DNA of 64,000 bases from Dama dama. Taxonomy: Eukaryota > Chordata > Mammalia > Artiodactyla > Cervidae. Shown here piece after piece: positions 19,428 to 31,084 of the stretch. Where the stretch lies: contig NC_083701.1 in assembly GCF_033118175.1 (NCBI RefSeq), positions 6,839,501 to 6,903,500 on the forward strand, written 5' to 3'. How positions within the stretch are numbered: position 1 is the stretch's first letter; every line of letters begins with the position of its first letter. The position numbers and the translations under genes were made by a program. The notes under the pieces were generated by a model that was not told the DNA's origin, ran no database searches, and was given only the letters and a program-made list of their open reading frames with translations.

Positions 19428-20092
19428 AAGAGTTTAGTACTAATATTATAATCATGCTCAACACAAGAGTGCCCAAATGTATTTCCATGAATTGTAGGCA
19501 TGTTGAAAAAAGGGAAAGTTACAGATTTTACTTGCTGCTGCTTTCTCTATCTTCTTCATGGGACATAATCTCTGCAAATGGGTAAAGCCTTTCTTTGTAT
19601 ACAGCCCATCAGAAGTTACCAAGTTAGTCAGCAAAGCCCATACACTGAAGAGGCATTACTCATACAAGAATCAGTCATGGTTCAGAGATGGTTAATCAAA
19701 TCTAATTAGACAACTCACTAATTGATCCCAGAAGCTATCACCATTTGACCTCTGGTGAAAGGGCCTGATACATTCAAACTCCTCTGGAGACAAGTGAAAA
19801 GAAATTCTCATTGGGTGAAACCACATAATTCAATTAACCTACTTAGTGAACTCAAGGTTTAGTCAAATCATTCAAGTATGTATTGCGTTTCAGGAAGAGA
19901 TTGAATTGGAATTTATCTTTTTCTTGTCTTTTGATGAAAACTGTTTGAATTGCAACATCTTAGGGGCAAGTTTCAAGAAATGATAACTTAAAATATGGTT
20001 GGTCATTGGTGGTGATGATCTTAGTTGCTAAGTGCCCTACTCTGCAATCACATGGACTATAGTCTGCCAAATCGTTGGTCACTACTGCTTTA

Positions 20093-20152
20093 CTTCCTTC
20101 CTTCTTTCCTTCCTCTTTTCCTCCCTTCCTTCCTTTTTCCTGTCTTCTTTAA
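20093..20152. repeat. (TTCC)n polypyrimidine tract
   Basis: Imperfect CTTCCTTCCTTCTTTCC units, a strand-asymmetric pyrimidine run. Confidence 0.85.
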
Positions 20153-20369
20153 CTTTCAAAATCCTGCAAACCTAGGTTCTTTGGTAACAGAAAAAGCATA
20201 GATTAATTCATCAGAGTAGAAGTGATTGGAATCTATAATCATCCAACCTTATAAAATAAAAAGGTAAATTACAAATCACCAAAATACAAGACTGATACTA
20301 GATTACTGAATAGGTGAAATCTCTCTTACCAATAAATGAGGAATTATAGATACATAGTTAGGAAAATGA

Positions 20370-21225
20370 GTAAAGAGTATGAATATTCCATTCAAGAAAT
20401 AGTAATGGCTGCTATCAAAAAGTCTATAAACAATAAATGCTGGAGAGGGTGTGGAGAAAAGGGAACCTTTTTACACTGTTGGTGGGAATGCAAACTAGTA
20501 CAGCTACTATGGAGAGCAGTGTGGAGATTCCTTAAAAAACTGGAAATAGAACTGCCATATGACTCAGCAATCCCACTGCTAAGCATACACACTGAGGAAA
20601 CCAGAATTGAAAGAGACATGTGTACCCCAATGTTCATTGCAGGACTGTTTACAATAGCTAGGACATGGAAGCAACCTAGATGTCCATCTGCAGATGAATG
20701 GATAAAAAAGTGGTGGTACATATACACAATGGAATACTACTCAGCTATTGAAAAGAATGCATTTGAATCAGTTCTAATGAGGTGGATGAAACTGGAGTGA
20801 AGTAAGTCAGAAAGAAAAACACCAAAACAGTATATTAACACATATATATGGAATTTAGAAATATGGTAAAATGACTCTATATGTGAGACAGCAAAAGAGA
20901 TACAGATATAAAGAACAGACTTTTGGACTCTGTGGGAGAAGGCAAGGGTGGGATGATTTGAGAGAATAACATTGAAACATGTATATTACCTTATGAGAAA
21001 TAGATCACTGGTCCAAGTTTGATGCATGAAACAGGACACTCAAAGGCGGTGCACTGGGACAACCCTGAGGAATGGGATGGGAGGGAGGTGGGAGGGGGAT
21101 TCAGGATGGGGACACATGTACACCCATGGCTGATCCATATCAATGTATGGCAAAAATTATTTCAAAGTAATTAGCCTCCAATTAAAATAAACAAATTAAT
21201 TAAAATAATAAAATAAAAGGCAAAA
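20370..21225 (+). mobile_element. L1 LINE, 5'-truncated 3' end
   Basis: An open frame reaching 20800 carries the ORF2 C-terminus (KSINNKCWRGCGEKGTFLHC, WWYIYTMEYYSAIEKNAFES, RWMKLE-stop). The 3' UTR follows (GGATGGGAGGGAGGTGGGAG, ATGTATGGCAAAAATTATTT) and a mixed AATAAAATAAAAGGC tail. The long intact ORF2 end and clean 3' UTR suggest a comparatively young ruminant L1. Confidence 0.92.
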
Positions 21226-21244
21226 AAATAGTAAATGTAAATAG

Positions 21245-21345
21245 CCAATGTAAATATGGAAAATATCATTTTTGAAATCCTCATCAAAGAAATGCAAATT
21301 AAAACATAAATAATACCACACTGACATCAAAGTGCTGATTCACTT
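21245..21345 (+). mobile_element. older L1 ORF2 fragment
   Basis: CCTCATCAAAGAAATGCAAA then TTAAAACATAAATAATACCA is diverged L1 ORF2 text upstream of the region held in the younger L1. The young L1 may have inserted next to it. Confidence 0.6.
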
Positions 21346-21540
21346 TAAGCTTCTAACAAATTACCTTCTAGAAAGATTGTACCATTTACAAAGGTACCGA
21401 TAATATACACCAAACCCTGTTACAAAGTCAAATATGTTTCTGCATGTAAAGATATTTAATATTTATCAGTTTTTAAGTACAAAAATTGGGCTACAAATGA
21501 GACTATAGAAAACAAATTGCACTTTATAAATTAAAAATTG

Positions 21541-21542
21541 TG

Positions 21543-21580
<38 letters not shown>
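21541..21580. repeat. (TG)n microsatellite
   Basis: GTATATATG followed by about 13 TG units. Confidence 0.9.
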
Positions 21581-21599
21581 AGCTATAAGGGCTACAAAA

Positions 21600-22690
21600 A
21601 GCTAATAGTGATTCTTTCTAAATGATAGGATTTTAAGTCACATTTAACTTATTCTATTTATTTGTTTCAATTTACTACAATATTTTAAATGGATGTTACT
21701 TTAGGGCTAAGAAAAGTTATCTGTTTTATTAAGGTATTTAAAGAGCAAATGTCAATGGTAATATTGACAAACATCTCTGGAATTTTATCTGTCCTCCTCC
21801 CATCACAGCGTCTCACCTGAAGCTCTCACTTTCTTCTTCCTGGACTCTCCAGTTTCCATTCATTCATGTATAAGGCCTTTGATCCCCTGACTGCCCCCCC
21901 ACCCCGACAGATGCTTCCAGATTTTTAAAAGTATAATTTCAGTATAGCAACCTCCCTATGAAAAGTCCTAGTCATCCCTAGTCTACCTTCCTTCTCCCCT
22001 GTGATCCAGTAAAACTGACTTGGTCTCCTTACCAATCAGAGAAGCATCAAATTATACAACTAGCCAAAAAATATACAAACTAAATAAAGGAAGGAAAAAA
22101 TATTTAATTTACTTTTCTGACTCTACAGAGAGATATTGTGCTCTGGTTCTGAGAGTAGAACTTGTATTAAAGAGTAAAAGGTAACTGAGTAAGGTTTGGA
22201 TTCAATATGAACATTTTCCTCCATAAATTAGTTTCATTAAACTGGAATAAATTGCCTCAAGACATCCAGATTCAATACATACTAGAATATAAATATATTA
22301 TGTGGCTAGTCTCCTGAGCATTTAGGTTTGTAGTCTTATATTTATTCTTTACAGCCAGCTGGTAAATTATGCACTGTCTCCATCTACTAGCCCAGTTAGT
22401 GGTGCTCGAAATCAGGAAGAGATTCATTTAGGGCCATGAGTAAGTAGCATAAGTAGAATTTTATGAGGTCCTGAGACTCTGCTTCTTTCTCTTACTTCAC
22501 GAGTAATTTCAAAATACAGTTAGGTATCAGGACAGTAAAAGTGAAGATTATATAAGGCAGAAAAGAAGAATGTAATCCCAAAGAATAAAAACAAGGGGAA
22601 AAATGTTCAAGAGTTTTACAGCAAAAGCAATGAGAGTAGGAGTGACTGGAGGGCTTCACAGAAGAGAGGTGTCTATTCAGTTCCCCGCCC
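21600..22690. other. gene-free spacer
   Basis: AT-rich and unassigned. C-run at 21894-21903. No coding signal. Confidence 0.4.
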
Positions 22691-22699
22691 CCACCTAGA

Positions 22700-22966
22700 T
22701 TAGACTGCTGGGGCTACCATAAAAAGAGTTACAAACTAGTGGCTCTGACAGCAGAGTTGCTCACAATTCTGGAGGCTGGAAGTCAAGATCGAGGTGTCAG
22801 TAGGGCTAGTCTCTCCTAAGGCTTCTCTCCTTGGTTTATAAACATCTATTCTCTCAATGTGCCTTCACATGGCCTTCTTTCTATGTATGTCTGTTTCCAA
22901 ATTTCCTCTTATAAGACACCAGTCATATTTTATTAGGGTCCACTCAAATGACCACATTTTAATTTA
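22700..22966 (-). mobile_element. MLT1-like MaLR LTR, first part
   Basis: Complement of an MLT1-type LTR end: GACTGCTGGGGCTACCATAA, CACAATTCTGGAGGCTGGAA, CTTCACATGGCCTTC and CTCTTATAAGACACCAGTCA. It resumes at 23418 after two SINEs. Confidence 0.72.
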
Positions 22967-23188
22967 TGTGTGGGCTTCCCTGGTGGCTCAGAGGGTAAAA
23001 GCGTCTTCCTGCAATGCGGGAGACCTGGGTTCAATCCCTGGGTCGGAAAGATCCCCTGGAGAAGGAAATGGCAATCCACTCCAGTTCTCTTGCCTGGAAA
23101 ATCCCATGGATGGAGGAAACTGGTGGGCTACAGTCCATAGGGTCACAAAGAGTCAGATACGACTGATCAGCTTCACTTTCACTTTCAT
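22967..23188 (+). mobile_element. Bov-tA SINE, plus member of inverted pair
   Basis: GGGCTTCCCTGGTGGCTCAG to the ACTTTCACTTTCA tail. It is directly followed by a complement-strand SINE. The direct repeat CATTTTAATTTA (22955-22966) recurs as CATTTTAACTTA (23406-23417) only after both SINEs. Confidence 0.9.
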
Positions 23189-23405
23189 GCTGAGTAGTTC
23201 AGCTGTGTCCAACCCCTTGCAACCCCAGGGACTGTAGCCTGCCAGGCTCCTCTGTCCATGGGATTCTCCAGCCAAGAATAGTGGAATGGGTTGCCACTTA
23301 CCTCCTCCAGGGGATCTTTCTGACCCAGGGATTGAACCCTCATCTCTTATGTCTCCTGCATTGGCAGGTGGGTTCTTTACCACTAGCACCACCTGGGAAG
23401 TCCTG
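23189..23405 (-). mobile_element. Bov-tA SINE, minus member of inverted pair
   Basis: Complement orientation (CTGAGTAGTTCAGCTGTGTC to CACCACCTGGGAAGTCCTG). With its neighbour it makes an inverted repeat with arms of about 215 bp and almost no loop. I could not find a separate TSD for this copy. Confidence 0.9.
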
Positions 23406-23417
23406 CATTTTAACTTA

Positions 23418-23530
23418 ATTACCCCTTTAAGGGACTTATCTCCAAACACAACGACATTCTGAGGTAGTGGGTATCAAGGACTCAGCATATGAATTTTAGG
23501 GGAACATAATTCAGCCAATAACATTCTCTT
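23418..23530 (-). mobile_element. MLT1-like LTR, second part
   Basis: Continues the LTR (TTATCTCCAAACACAACGAC, GACTCAGCATATGAATTTTA, CATAATTCAGCCAATAAC). Confidence 0.7.
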
Positions 23531-23689
23531 TCTATGTGGTACAGGGTACATACCTCTAATATTTCTTCTTTCTAAAGAAATTTTCTAAGACTCAACCCCA
23601 GTACACAATAGTCAATCCCTCATCAGCATAAACATTTAATTATGTGTTGTCTTTTGTACAGATCAGTTCACTTTGTATAAGCATTATTT

Positions 23690-23940
23690 GTTCTCAGTCT
23701 TTCTCATCAGAATTTCAATTCCTTAAAGATATATCCAGTGTGTTATCTTTATTACCTAGAATAGTAGAAACTAAAAATTGAACAGATAGGCCCAATATGC
23801 TGCACACAACTCAAAGACAAAGGACATGTTTACTTTATTAAAAAAAATAAATATACTCAGAATCTAGTATCTGTCATGGAAAATGACTTGTTGAATCAAT
23901 ATATGAATGAGACAATGAATGAATTAATTAATTAAGTGAA
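23690..23940 (+). mobile_element. L2-like LINE 3' end
   Basis: AATTTCAATTCCTTAAAGAT, GTTATCTTTATTACCTAG, then GAATGAGACAATGAATGAAT tail-like text. Diverged; limits approximate. Confidence 0.5.
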
Positions 23941-24627
23941 AGAAAAACCAGTAAAACAGAGAAGGAACAATCAGAGAGGGGAAAATTTTCAGGAAGGTGG
24001 CACTAAATTGCATCTCCCTTCAATGATCTGTAAATGGCATCTTTGTTGTAACTAAGTTCTCCCAAATAATTCTGATATAAAGCAAAGTCTGAGAGGTCCT
24101 GACCAATCCAGATACTCTCTGCAAGTGTTTACAAGATGATGACTTAATTACCTGAAAGGTTGCCTTGCTTGTCTATGTTATTTTATTTGATTTTTGTGTA
24201 GACCTGCTCTGGACTCCAGATTTCTAAAACGAGCACCTTGGAGGAGTTCCATGGCAATCTCCCTGGAGACAGAGTTGGGATTATTAATATACCTTTGGAA
24301 ATAACAGCTCTCAGACACTGTAACTCACATTAATGTGCAATATCCAGACCGCTCACTCTGTGGATGGGAATGCAATGTACTCATTCTGGTTTATTATAAA
24401 AGCATTAAAATGTGCTCTGTGGGTTAATCATGATGACACTTGCATCTGTTTTCGAGGTTTTGAGTTGTTTTTTGTGGAATTTAATCATAGTCTTCTTGAA
24501 CTTTACCTTCTAGAAATAAATCCACGACTTTTGGGGCTGGATCCAAGCAATCCATGTCTTCAGCATATGCTTTTTTTTTTGGCATATTAGAGTCTCAATC
24601 AAAACTCCTTTCAGAAGCATGAAACTT
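23941..24627. other. gene-free spacer
   Basis: Nothing recognised. An 85-aa open frame at 24333-24590 has no family resemblance, and its reading does not follow any repeat. Treated as chance. Confidence 0.4.
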
Positions 24628-24870
24628 TATTTAATCACTGTGTACCTATTTTGTACTAGATACCAGGAAGATATGTGTAGACCTTGACAGTGTAATCTCT
24701 CATGTAAACCTCAAAACAATAGTGTGAGGGAAAGGAAAACTGTAATTCAGCAATTTAAAACATGAGAATTTTTAATTCATTAATTTAAAAGATAGGAAAA
24801 CTGAGCCTCAGGTAGGTTTATACATCAGTTCAAGTCATTGAACAAATTTCCATCATCTTTCTGCTTTACT
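24628..24870 (-). mobile_element. MIR SINE
   Basis: ACCTATTTTGTACTAGATAC, TAATCTCTCATGTAAACCTC and GATAGGAAAACTGAGCCTCA are MIR complement blocks, with AT-rich extra sequence between. Confidence 0.6.
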
Positions 24871-24967
24871 CTCTTGACTCTTAAGATAGTTCATGAGATG
24901 ACTGGAGTCCACGGTTTTTGAAAACTTGGGCTTTTTTTCTGTGTCTGTTGATTGATGATTATGAAAT

Positions 24968-25045
24968 ATTGGGTTGGTTAAAAAGTTCATTCTGTTTTTT
25001 GTGTTTTTTTAAGAAAATCCAAACAAACTTTTTGGCCAATCCAAT
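24968..25045. mobile_element. mariner MITE (78 bp)
   Basis: Palindromic: TTGGGTTGGTTAAAAAGTTC at the left, and its near complement AACTTTTTGGCCAATCCAA at the right. The ends and size fit the short ruminant mariner-derived MITE. Left flank TA is visible. Confidence 0.88.
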
Positions 25046-25046
25046 T

Positions 25047-25650
25047 GTTATTAAATGAAAAATAATTGAATAATAATTTTAAAGTAAAAGGCCAGAGAAA
25101 AGTTCAGTTGTGAAACTTTGTTCTTTGGACATTTTCATTGAACTATAAAGATATTTGGAAACATGTAGCCCATCATATGTCCCCTAATATCTCCCACCAC
25201 TCCCAGTTACCATGTAAATTTAGAAGTTAGATTTCAATTGCTTTTATATTTTATTTGTTCCCTGGGGCTTCATGAGGCTGATGAGATGGACAAAACTCTT
25301 CTGTAAGATTTAGTTGAAGAGCTGAGACTTGCTAAATATTAAGTTATTATTCATGGATATATAGACAGATTCAGTTTGGTAGTGACTGCACCTTTTCCAG
25401 ATATAATAATCAGAAAATGTTATTTGAATACCAAAATATACCAGACAATACTCTAATCGAGGCGGTGGCAAATGTTTTCTGTAAATGGACACATAGTGAG
25501 TACACCAAGGTCTCTGTTACAGTCACCCCATCACTGTAGTGTAGAAGCAGCCAATGTGTAAATGAATAAATGTGGCTACATAGTAAACAAAAACAATCTC
25601 ACACACACATGTGAACAAGCTTTATTCATGGACAGTGAAAAATTTTCACT
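25047..25650. other. gene-free spacer
   Basis: No repeat or coding assignment. Confidence 0.4.
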
Positions 25651-25651
25651 T

Positions 25652-26062
25652 CAGTCCAGTCATTCAGTCATGTCCAACTCTTTGCGACCCCATGGACTGC
25701 AGCATGCCAGGCTTCCCTGTCCACTGCCAAGTCCTGGAGCTTGATCAAACTCATGTCCATTGAGTCAGTGATGCCATCCAACCATCTCATCCTCTGTCGC
25801 CCCCTTCACCTCCTGCCTTTAGTCTTTCCCAGCATCAGGGTCTTTTCCAATGAGCCAGTCCTTCACATCAAGTGGCCAAAGTACTGGAGTTTCAGCTTCA
25901 ACATCAGTCCTTCCGATGAACACCCAGGACTGATCTCCTTTAGGATGGACTGGTTGGATCTCCTTGCAGTCCAAGGGACTCTCAAGAGTCTTCTCCAACA
26001 CCACAGTTCAAAAGCATCAATTCTTTGGTGCTCAATTTCTTTATAGTCCAACTCTCACACGC
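25652..26062 (-). mobile_element. BovB LINE, 3' fragment
   Basis: Minus-strand ORF2 C-terminus (RIDAFELWCWRRLLRVPWTA at about 25990; EISPGCSSEGLMLKLKLQYF). Older than most copies here: the tail and the LLPFTS region are altered. Ends abruptly at CCAACTCTCACAC. Confidence 0.88.
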
Positions 26063-26214
26063 TGCTGGGAATTCTACTGTTAGTTTTCTTTCAAAGTGAC
26101 TCCAGGCTCTCATTCAAATGGACAGGACGGGTTGAAGATAATAGAACCGTAGGTTTGCCTGTCTTCTAGGAGACAACTACAGGAGCAGTTATCAGATATT
26201 GTGCCATTGCCTAA

Positions 26215-26428
26215 GGCTTCCCCAGTGGCTCAGTTGGTAAAGAATCTGCCTGCAATGCAGGAGACCAGGGTTCCATCCCTGGATCAGGAAGATCTCCTGG
26301 AGAAGGAAAGGGCAACCCACTCCAGTATTCTTTGCCTGGGAAATCCCATGGACAGAGGAGTCCGGTGAGCTACAGTCCATGGGGTTGCAAAAGAGTTAGA
26401 TACAGCTTTGTGACTAAACAACAATGAA
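26215..26428 (+). mobile_element. Bov-tA SINE with 11-bp TSD
   Basis: GGCTTCCCCAGTGGCTCAGT to GACTAAACAACAATGAA. Direct repeats CCATTGCCTAA (26204-26214) and CCACTGCCTAA (26429-26439) differ by one base. Confidence 0.93.
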
Positions 26429-26454
26429 CCACTGCCTAAACATTGCCATGTGAA

Positions 26455-26500
26455 CACACAAATGCATGCACATGCACACACACAAGCACACACACACATT
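26455..26500. repeat. CA-rich repeat
   Basis: Interrupted CA units (CACACACAAGCACACACACA). Confidence 0.8.
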
Positions 26501-27154
26501 CCCATCAGGCTGATTAATCATAAAATATTATCTATAACAATGGTCAAGAAACACAGGGAATTAGCTAATTAGAAAACATTTCACAACATGTTCAGAGTTT
26601 TAGGCTTCACATTTGCATCTGTCAAAGGTATAATTATGTCAGATAATATATCCGGTGCCGAAATTTTTACATAAACACTTGTGGTCTAGTTCAGAGTTAT
26701 CTCTGCTGTGTGGAGCAGCTGTTGGGAGAAAAATATAAGCTATTAAAAGCAGTTTGAATTAGATGTGGTCTAACTTGCTTAAAATATACAATGCCTAGTC
26801 ACTTATCAAGCAGAGGAATGAGTTACTGTTTATTTATTCTGCAGAATGTGTGCCTGGATAAGGTATACAAATTAAGTGGTCTGTAGAAGCGCACGTTACC
26901 AGTGCTGCAAGACGCTTAATAACAAGTCACTTTAAATATGCGTTGCAATTCCAGATAAAGTCTTCATCCACAGGTCCACAAATGAGAAACAAATATTGAA
27001 GGCCTATCACCAGGGAATGAAGCAATAGAAATTTCCTGTCTTTTTTCACAATGGCCTTTTAATTTTACTTGGTGACCGTAAACATGATTGCCCTGCTTCC
27101 ACGGATAGTCTTTAGAATATAATGGAAAGGCTATTTTTAAACCTATCCAGTCAA
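26501..27154. other. gene-free spacer
   Basis: No feature supported. Confidence 0.4.
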
Positions 27155-27545
27155 GGTTCAATCAGGGAAGCAGAAGCCATGCATGTATTATGGAATAAGA
27201 ACTTCATATCAAGGATTAGATCTTACACGACTATAGGAGAAGCTGGGGAAGGAAAGTTCTCAGAAGAATCAGAAAATGTCTGAGCACATTTTTGTTCTGT
27301 TTGGGAGAATGAGCCATCGTTTCTGGGACGATGGGTGCCTGCAGTCGCTGGGGTGTAGCCATGAAGGGCAGGTATGGGGTGAGGGGCAGTCGAGGGTCTC
27401 CGTGGCTCCTCCCTCTGCGAATTCACAGCTGAGCACCTGGGGATGTTCTGGGGTTGCTGCTGACCAGCAGGGTGAAAGTGGGGAAGGATGGCTAGCTGGA
27501 GGTAGGCAGAGAAAGAAAAGGATACTTGCCGGTTACTTTTTCTAA
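27155..27545. other. possible old LTR or repeat, unassigned
   Basis: GTTCAATCAGGGAAGCAGAA followed by a GC-richer stretch with an 89-aa plus-strand frame (27276-27545). The opening resembles ancient interspersed repeats, but no family can be named. Confidence 0.3.
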
Positions 27546-27584
27546 GAAATCACAACTTTGAAGTGTTTTTTCTAATTAATAGAA

Positions 27585-27885
27585 CTCATTTTTAAAGCAG
27601 TTATAGGTTTACAGAAAGAAAATTGAGAAGAAAATACAGAGAATTTCTGTATATTCTCTTTCTCCAGCCCAAGTTTCACTTATTTTCATCATCTTTCTTA
27701 GTGCGGTACATTTACTAAATTGATGAACTGATATCTATTGTTACCAAATCCATATTTATTTCAGAGCTCACTCCTTGTGCCATCTAGTTCCATAACTCTT
27801 GACAAACGTATAATATAATGTAGCGTATCCACTGTTATAGTGCGGTGTTGTTTCACCTCTCTAAACACCCTCTGCGCTTTCATCT
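27585..27885 (-). mobile_element. old L1 (L1M-class) 3' fragment
   Basis: TTATAGGTTTACAGAAAGAA, GTGCGGTACATTTACTAAAT, GAGCTCACTCCTTGTGCCAT and CTTGACAAACGTATAATATA are complement blocks of an old L1 3' region. Confidence 0.65.
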
Positions 27886-27899
27886 AACATGTGCAGATG

Positions 27900-28109
27900 C
27901 GCTTATTCCCTCACTCAGTGGTGTCCGACTCTGTGTGACCCCATGGACTGTAGCCCGCCAGGCTCCTCTGTACACAGGATTCTCCAGGCAAGAATACTGG
28001 AGTGGGTTGCCATGCCCTCCTCCAGGGGATCTTCCCAACCCAGGGATAGAATCCCGGTCTCCTGCATTGCAGGTGGATTTTTTTGATCATCTAAGCCACC
28101 AGGGAAACC
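27900..28109 (-). mobile_element. Bov-tA SINE
   Basis: Complement copy (CTCACTCAGTGGTGTCCGAC to CTAAGCCACCAGGGAAACCC) with a small T-run insertion near the head. Confidence 0.9.
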
Positions 28110-28229
28110 CAGGAATACTGGAGTGGGTAGCCTATCTCTTCCCCAGCGTAGCTTCCCAATCCAGGAATTGAACCAGGGTCTCCTGAATTGCAGGCTGATT
28201 CCCTACCAGCTAAGGCACCATCGAAGCCC
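28110..28229 (-). mobile_element. partial Bov-tA SINE, tandem to previous
   Basis: Starts mid-body (GGAATACTGGAGTGGGTAGC) and runs to the head (CACCATCGAAGCCC). Same orientation as its neighbour and lacking the tail. Either a truncated second insertion or an unequal-exchange product. Confidence 0.8.
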
Positions 28230-28499
28230 AGCATATGCTAATATCCCTCCCATAAATAAAAACTTGCTAAACCTCCCCATTAAAGAAAATACCAAGTCTC
28301 ATACGTCTTTTTATTCATCTTTGTGTCATATTAATTCCTTTTCAAATAGTGTCATGTTACCTGTTAGATGTCATTTAATGCAAACATTGAAATATAATGT
28401 TAATGGTGATTAACATATCTACAACTAGGGCATGGAAAAGGAAAACAATTTGTTAATATAATCACAAATGTATACATGTTAAAATTAAATAGAAATACT

Positions 28500-29960
28500 A
28501 ATAACTACTACTTATTCCTGTAACTGGTCACATGTTTGTAGTTCACAGTTATAATTTCCTTCTATCTCTACTATTCTATATTTCCTTTGCCCTCAGCAAA
28601 CATACATTAACTGGTGTTTAATGTTTCCCTAACTAGTGCTTCCAGATCTTTGTTTCTAAAGACTCTGGGCTATTAGTAGTCCTATGTGTATTGGACTGTG
28701 TAGAGTTCCACTAACTTTAATCAGAAAATATGAAAATATTGAGACATCCAAGGAGGTTTCCTGCATTCCAGATATAACCTTCTCTATCATGATCGTATGT
28801 AGGAACCAAATTCTTCCTTATCCTTATTTTGTGTATTGGCTTGGCCAAAAAGTCTGTCTAGATTTTTCCATAACATGGTACAGAAAAGTCCAAATGAACT
28901 TTTTGACCAACGCAGTAGTTAAGACCAGCCAGGACAACAGTTCCCTTTTTTTCCTGGGCTTACTGGCCTAAGAAGCACTAAGGGTCCAAATGAACCCCTC
29001 ATGTTCCAGTTCAATAGACTGCTACTGCTGTGTTCCCTGATGAGAACATTTCTTTTTCTTAGGAACAAAGATCTTCAAACCAGCAGATTCCAGTGTTGTG
29101 GAGATAAGAAGAAAATGATCACTAATGAATCTTCAGAGTTAGTAGTAAGAGGATCCACTCCCATTTTCTCTTTCCAATTTTAGACCCTTGGGTCCTTGCT
29201 AGGGGAGATGTAGCCCCACATATTGCTGGCGGATTTAGGGCACATGTACATCCTAAGGACGTTGCATCAGCCTGTAAGTTATTGCCTCTCAGCCGGCACT
29301 GTAATTGAGCTTCCAGAAAGGCCATTCAATTTTCTCTCAAGCCCTCTCCTTTCAGGTGGTGGGGAGCATCAAAAGACAAGTGAATTACATGGGCAAAAGG
29401 CCATTGTTGCACTTGATATTCTGTAAAATGAGTTCCTTGGCCATAAAGAATCCTATGTGGACTACAATGATAATAAATAGAGAATTATGTAAGTCCAAAG
29501 AAGGTGAGTTGACACGGAATTTGGGGCACAGTCAGTGCCCTGAGTGAGCAGTAGAGTAAAGCATCGCTCGTCTGTAATAGACGTGGTCAAATATGATCAG
29601 TCTACCCTGGGGTGACTGACGGACCCCTCTGGAGAGTGATGTTCATCTGTGCTGTTAGCAGCAGAGCTCCTCAGCGGTGCTGTAGCCAAATGAGCCTTGG
29701 TGAGAGGAAGCTCTGTAGCTGAGCCCACGCATGGCTTCCACCGCCTTTGTCAATTCCATTTGGTCCATAAACCCGCTGTGGAAGAACACACGTGACTGGG
29801 AAAGAGGTTGACTGACATCCACAAGATGGATTGATTTGCCCCAATGATGAGGAAAATTTTGTAATTTGCTCAATGATGAGGAAAATTTTTCTCTTCTGAG
29901 ATTTTTCTTTGGTAAGCATTCATAGGCATATTTTAAAATTTTATTCTTTTCAAGTCGTTG
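28500..29960 (-). mobile_element. second ERVL pol remnant
   Basis: 29420-29900 carries the complement of ERVL integrase-region text (TTCTGTAAAATGAGTTCCTT, GCCTTGGTGAGAGGAAGCTC, CTGAGCCCACGCATGGCTTC, GTCAATTCCATTTGGTCCAT, GTTGACTGACATCCACAAGA). The 3' side (28520-29100) shares AAGATCTTCAAACCAGCAG with the remnant at 9.5-11.0 kb. No frame is open. A mariner MITE interrupts it. Confidence 0.6.
28836..28915. mobile_element. mariner MITE (80 bp)
   Basis: Inverted ends TTGGCTTGGCCAAAAAGTCT and AACTTTTTGACCAACGCA, with a TA at the left flank. Same family as the copy at 24968. Confidence 0.85.
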
Positions 29961-30244
29961 ACATTAAGCCAAACTAGCAGTCACTAACTATGAATCAGCA
30001 TATGTCCACACTTCTGGTCATCTCTCTGAAGAGAAAAAATGAGAAACTTGCTGGCCAGACTTAAAGATTTTAGCTTATCCTAAATATTACAACTTTAGTT
30101 GGCTGCTCACTAACTTTTGTCTAGAGACACAAAAATCAATTAGCCAATACCAAAGACCTTTGCTGGTCAAGCCATTGGGAATCACCATGTCATGTCACTT
30201 CTGCCCATCATAGTGATGATTTCTACCCTTCTCTTGCTGTTTTG

Positions 30245-30447
30245 TGCTTAGTCACTCAGTCGTGTCCGACTCTTTCAACCCCATGAACTGTAGCCCACCA
30301 GGCTCCTCTGTCCATGTAATTCTCCAGGCAAGAGAACTGGAGTGGATAGCTATTCCTTTCTCCATGGGATTTTCCCAATCCAGGAATTGAACCCAGGTCT
30401 CCTGTATTGCAGGCAGATGATTTACCAACTGAGCTATCACAGCTCCT
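30245..30447 (-). mobile_element. Bov-tA SINE
   Basis: TGCTTAGTCACTCAGTCGTG to CCAACTGAGCTATCACAGCTCC, complement orientation, complete. Confidence 0.9.
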
Positions 30448-30589
30448 ATAAAAGCTCCAAGTTTCATAAGTTTGAGGCTTTTTCCTATAGTATCAACCAC
30501 TCTACACATAGAAGATGACACCTGCCTTTACTACATCACCCTGCAGAAGAACTGGGGCATAGAGAGACTACGCAAGGTAAATAAGAGTA

Positions 30590-30830
30590 ATCAAAACACT
30601 TAACAAGAAACCCCACATTCTCAGTTATAAAACAAGTCTTAATAAATTTAAACTGATTGAAACTAATGAAGCATTTCTCTGACCACAACTGAAATAAATT
30701 AGAAATCAATAAGAAAAAAATCTCCAGAAACATTCCAAATATTTGGAACTTACATACTCTTATAAATAATCCATGGATCAAAGGAAAAATCAAAAGAGAA
30801 ATTAGAAAATGAATCTACTTACTATTGATT
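30590..30830 (+). mobile_element. old L1 ORF2 fragment
   Basis: AACAAGTCTTAATAAATTTA, TTCTCTGACCACAACTGAAA, AAATATTTGGAACTTACATA and AATCAAAAGAGAAATTAGAA are L1 ORF2 text from near the endonuclease/RT junction. Frames are broken. Confidence 0.8.
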
Positions 30831-31084
30831 AATCTTATCTTAAGAACACCTTCACAGAATATTTAGAATAATGTTTGAAAACTACCTGGGAACCATGACC
30901 TAGCCAGTTTGACACATAAAAGCAAGTGTTGCAGTGTATACTTAACTGATAATCAACTGCCAATTTATTTGCAAGTACTGTTTTAAACAGGCCTTCACAG
31001 TATTTGAGAATTCTGGTCCAGTTGTTCCATGCCCTTTGCTAGCATTCAGAATAGTTATTTTTAAAAAGATATGCATCTAATAGT

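Noticed and set aside
20005..20090. A further minus-strand Bov-tA fragment
   Set aside because: Only a few words (TAGTTGCTAAGT, ACATGGACTATAGTCTGCCA) match; too diverged to list with confidence.
20336..20800. 154-aa frame as a gene
   Set aside because: It is the L1 ORF2 C-terminus followed by the L1 3' UTR and A-rich tail.
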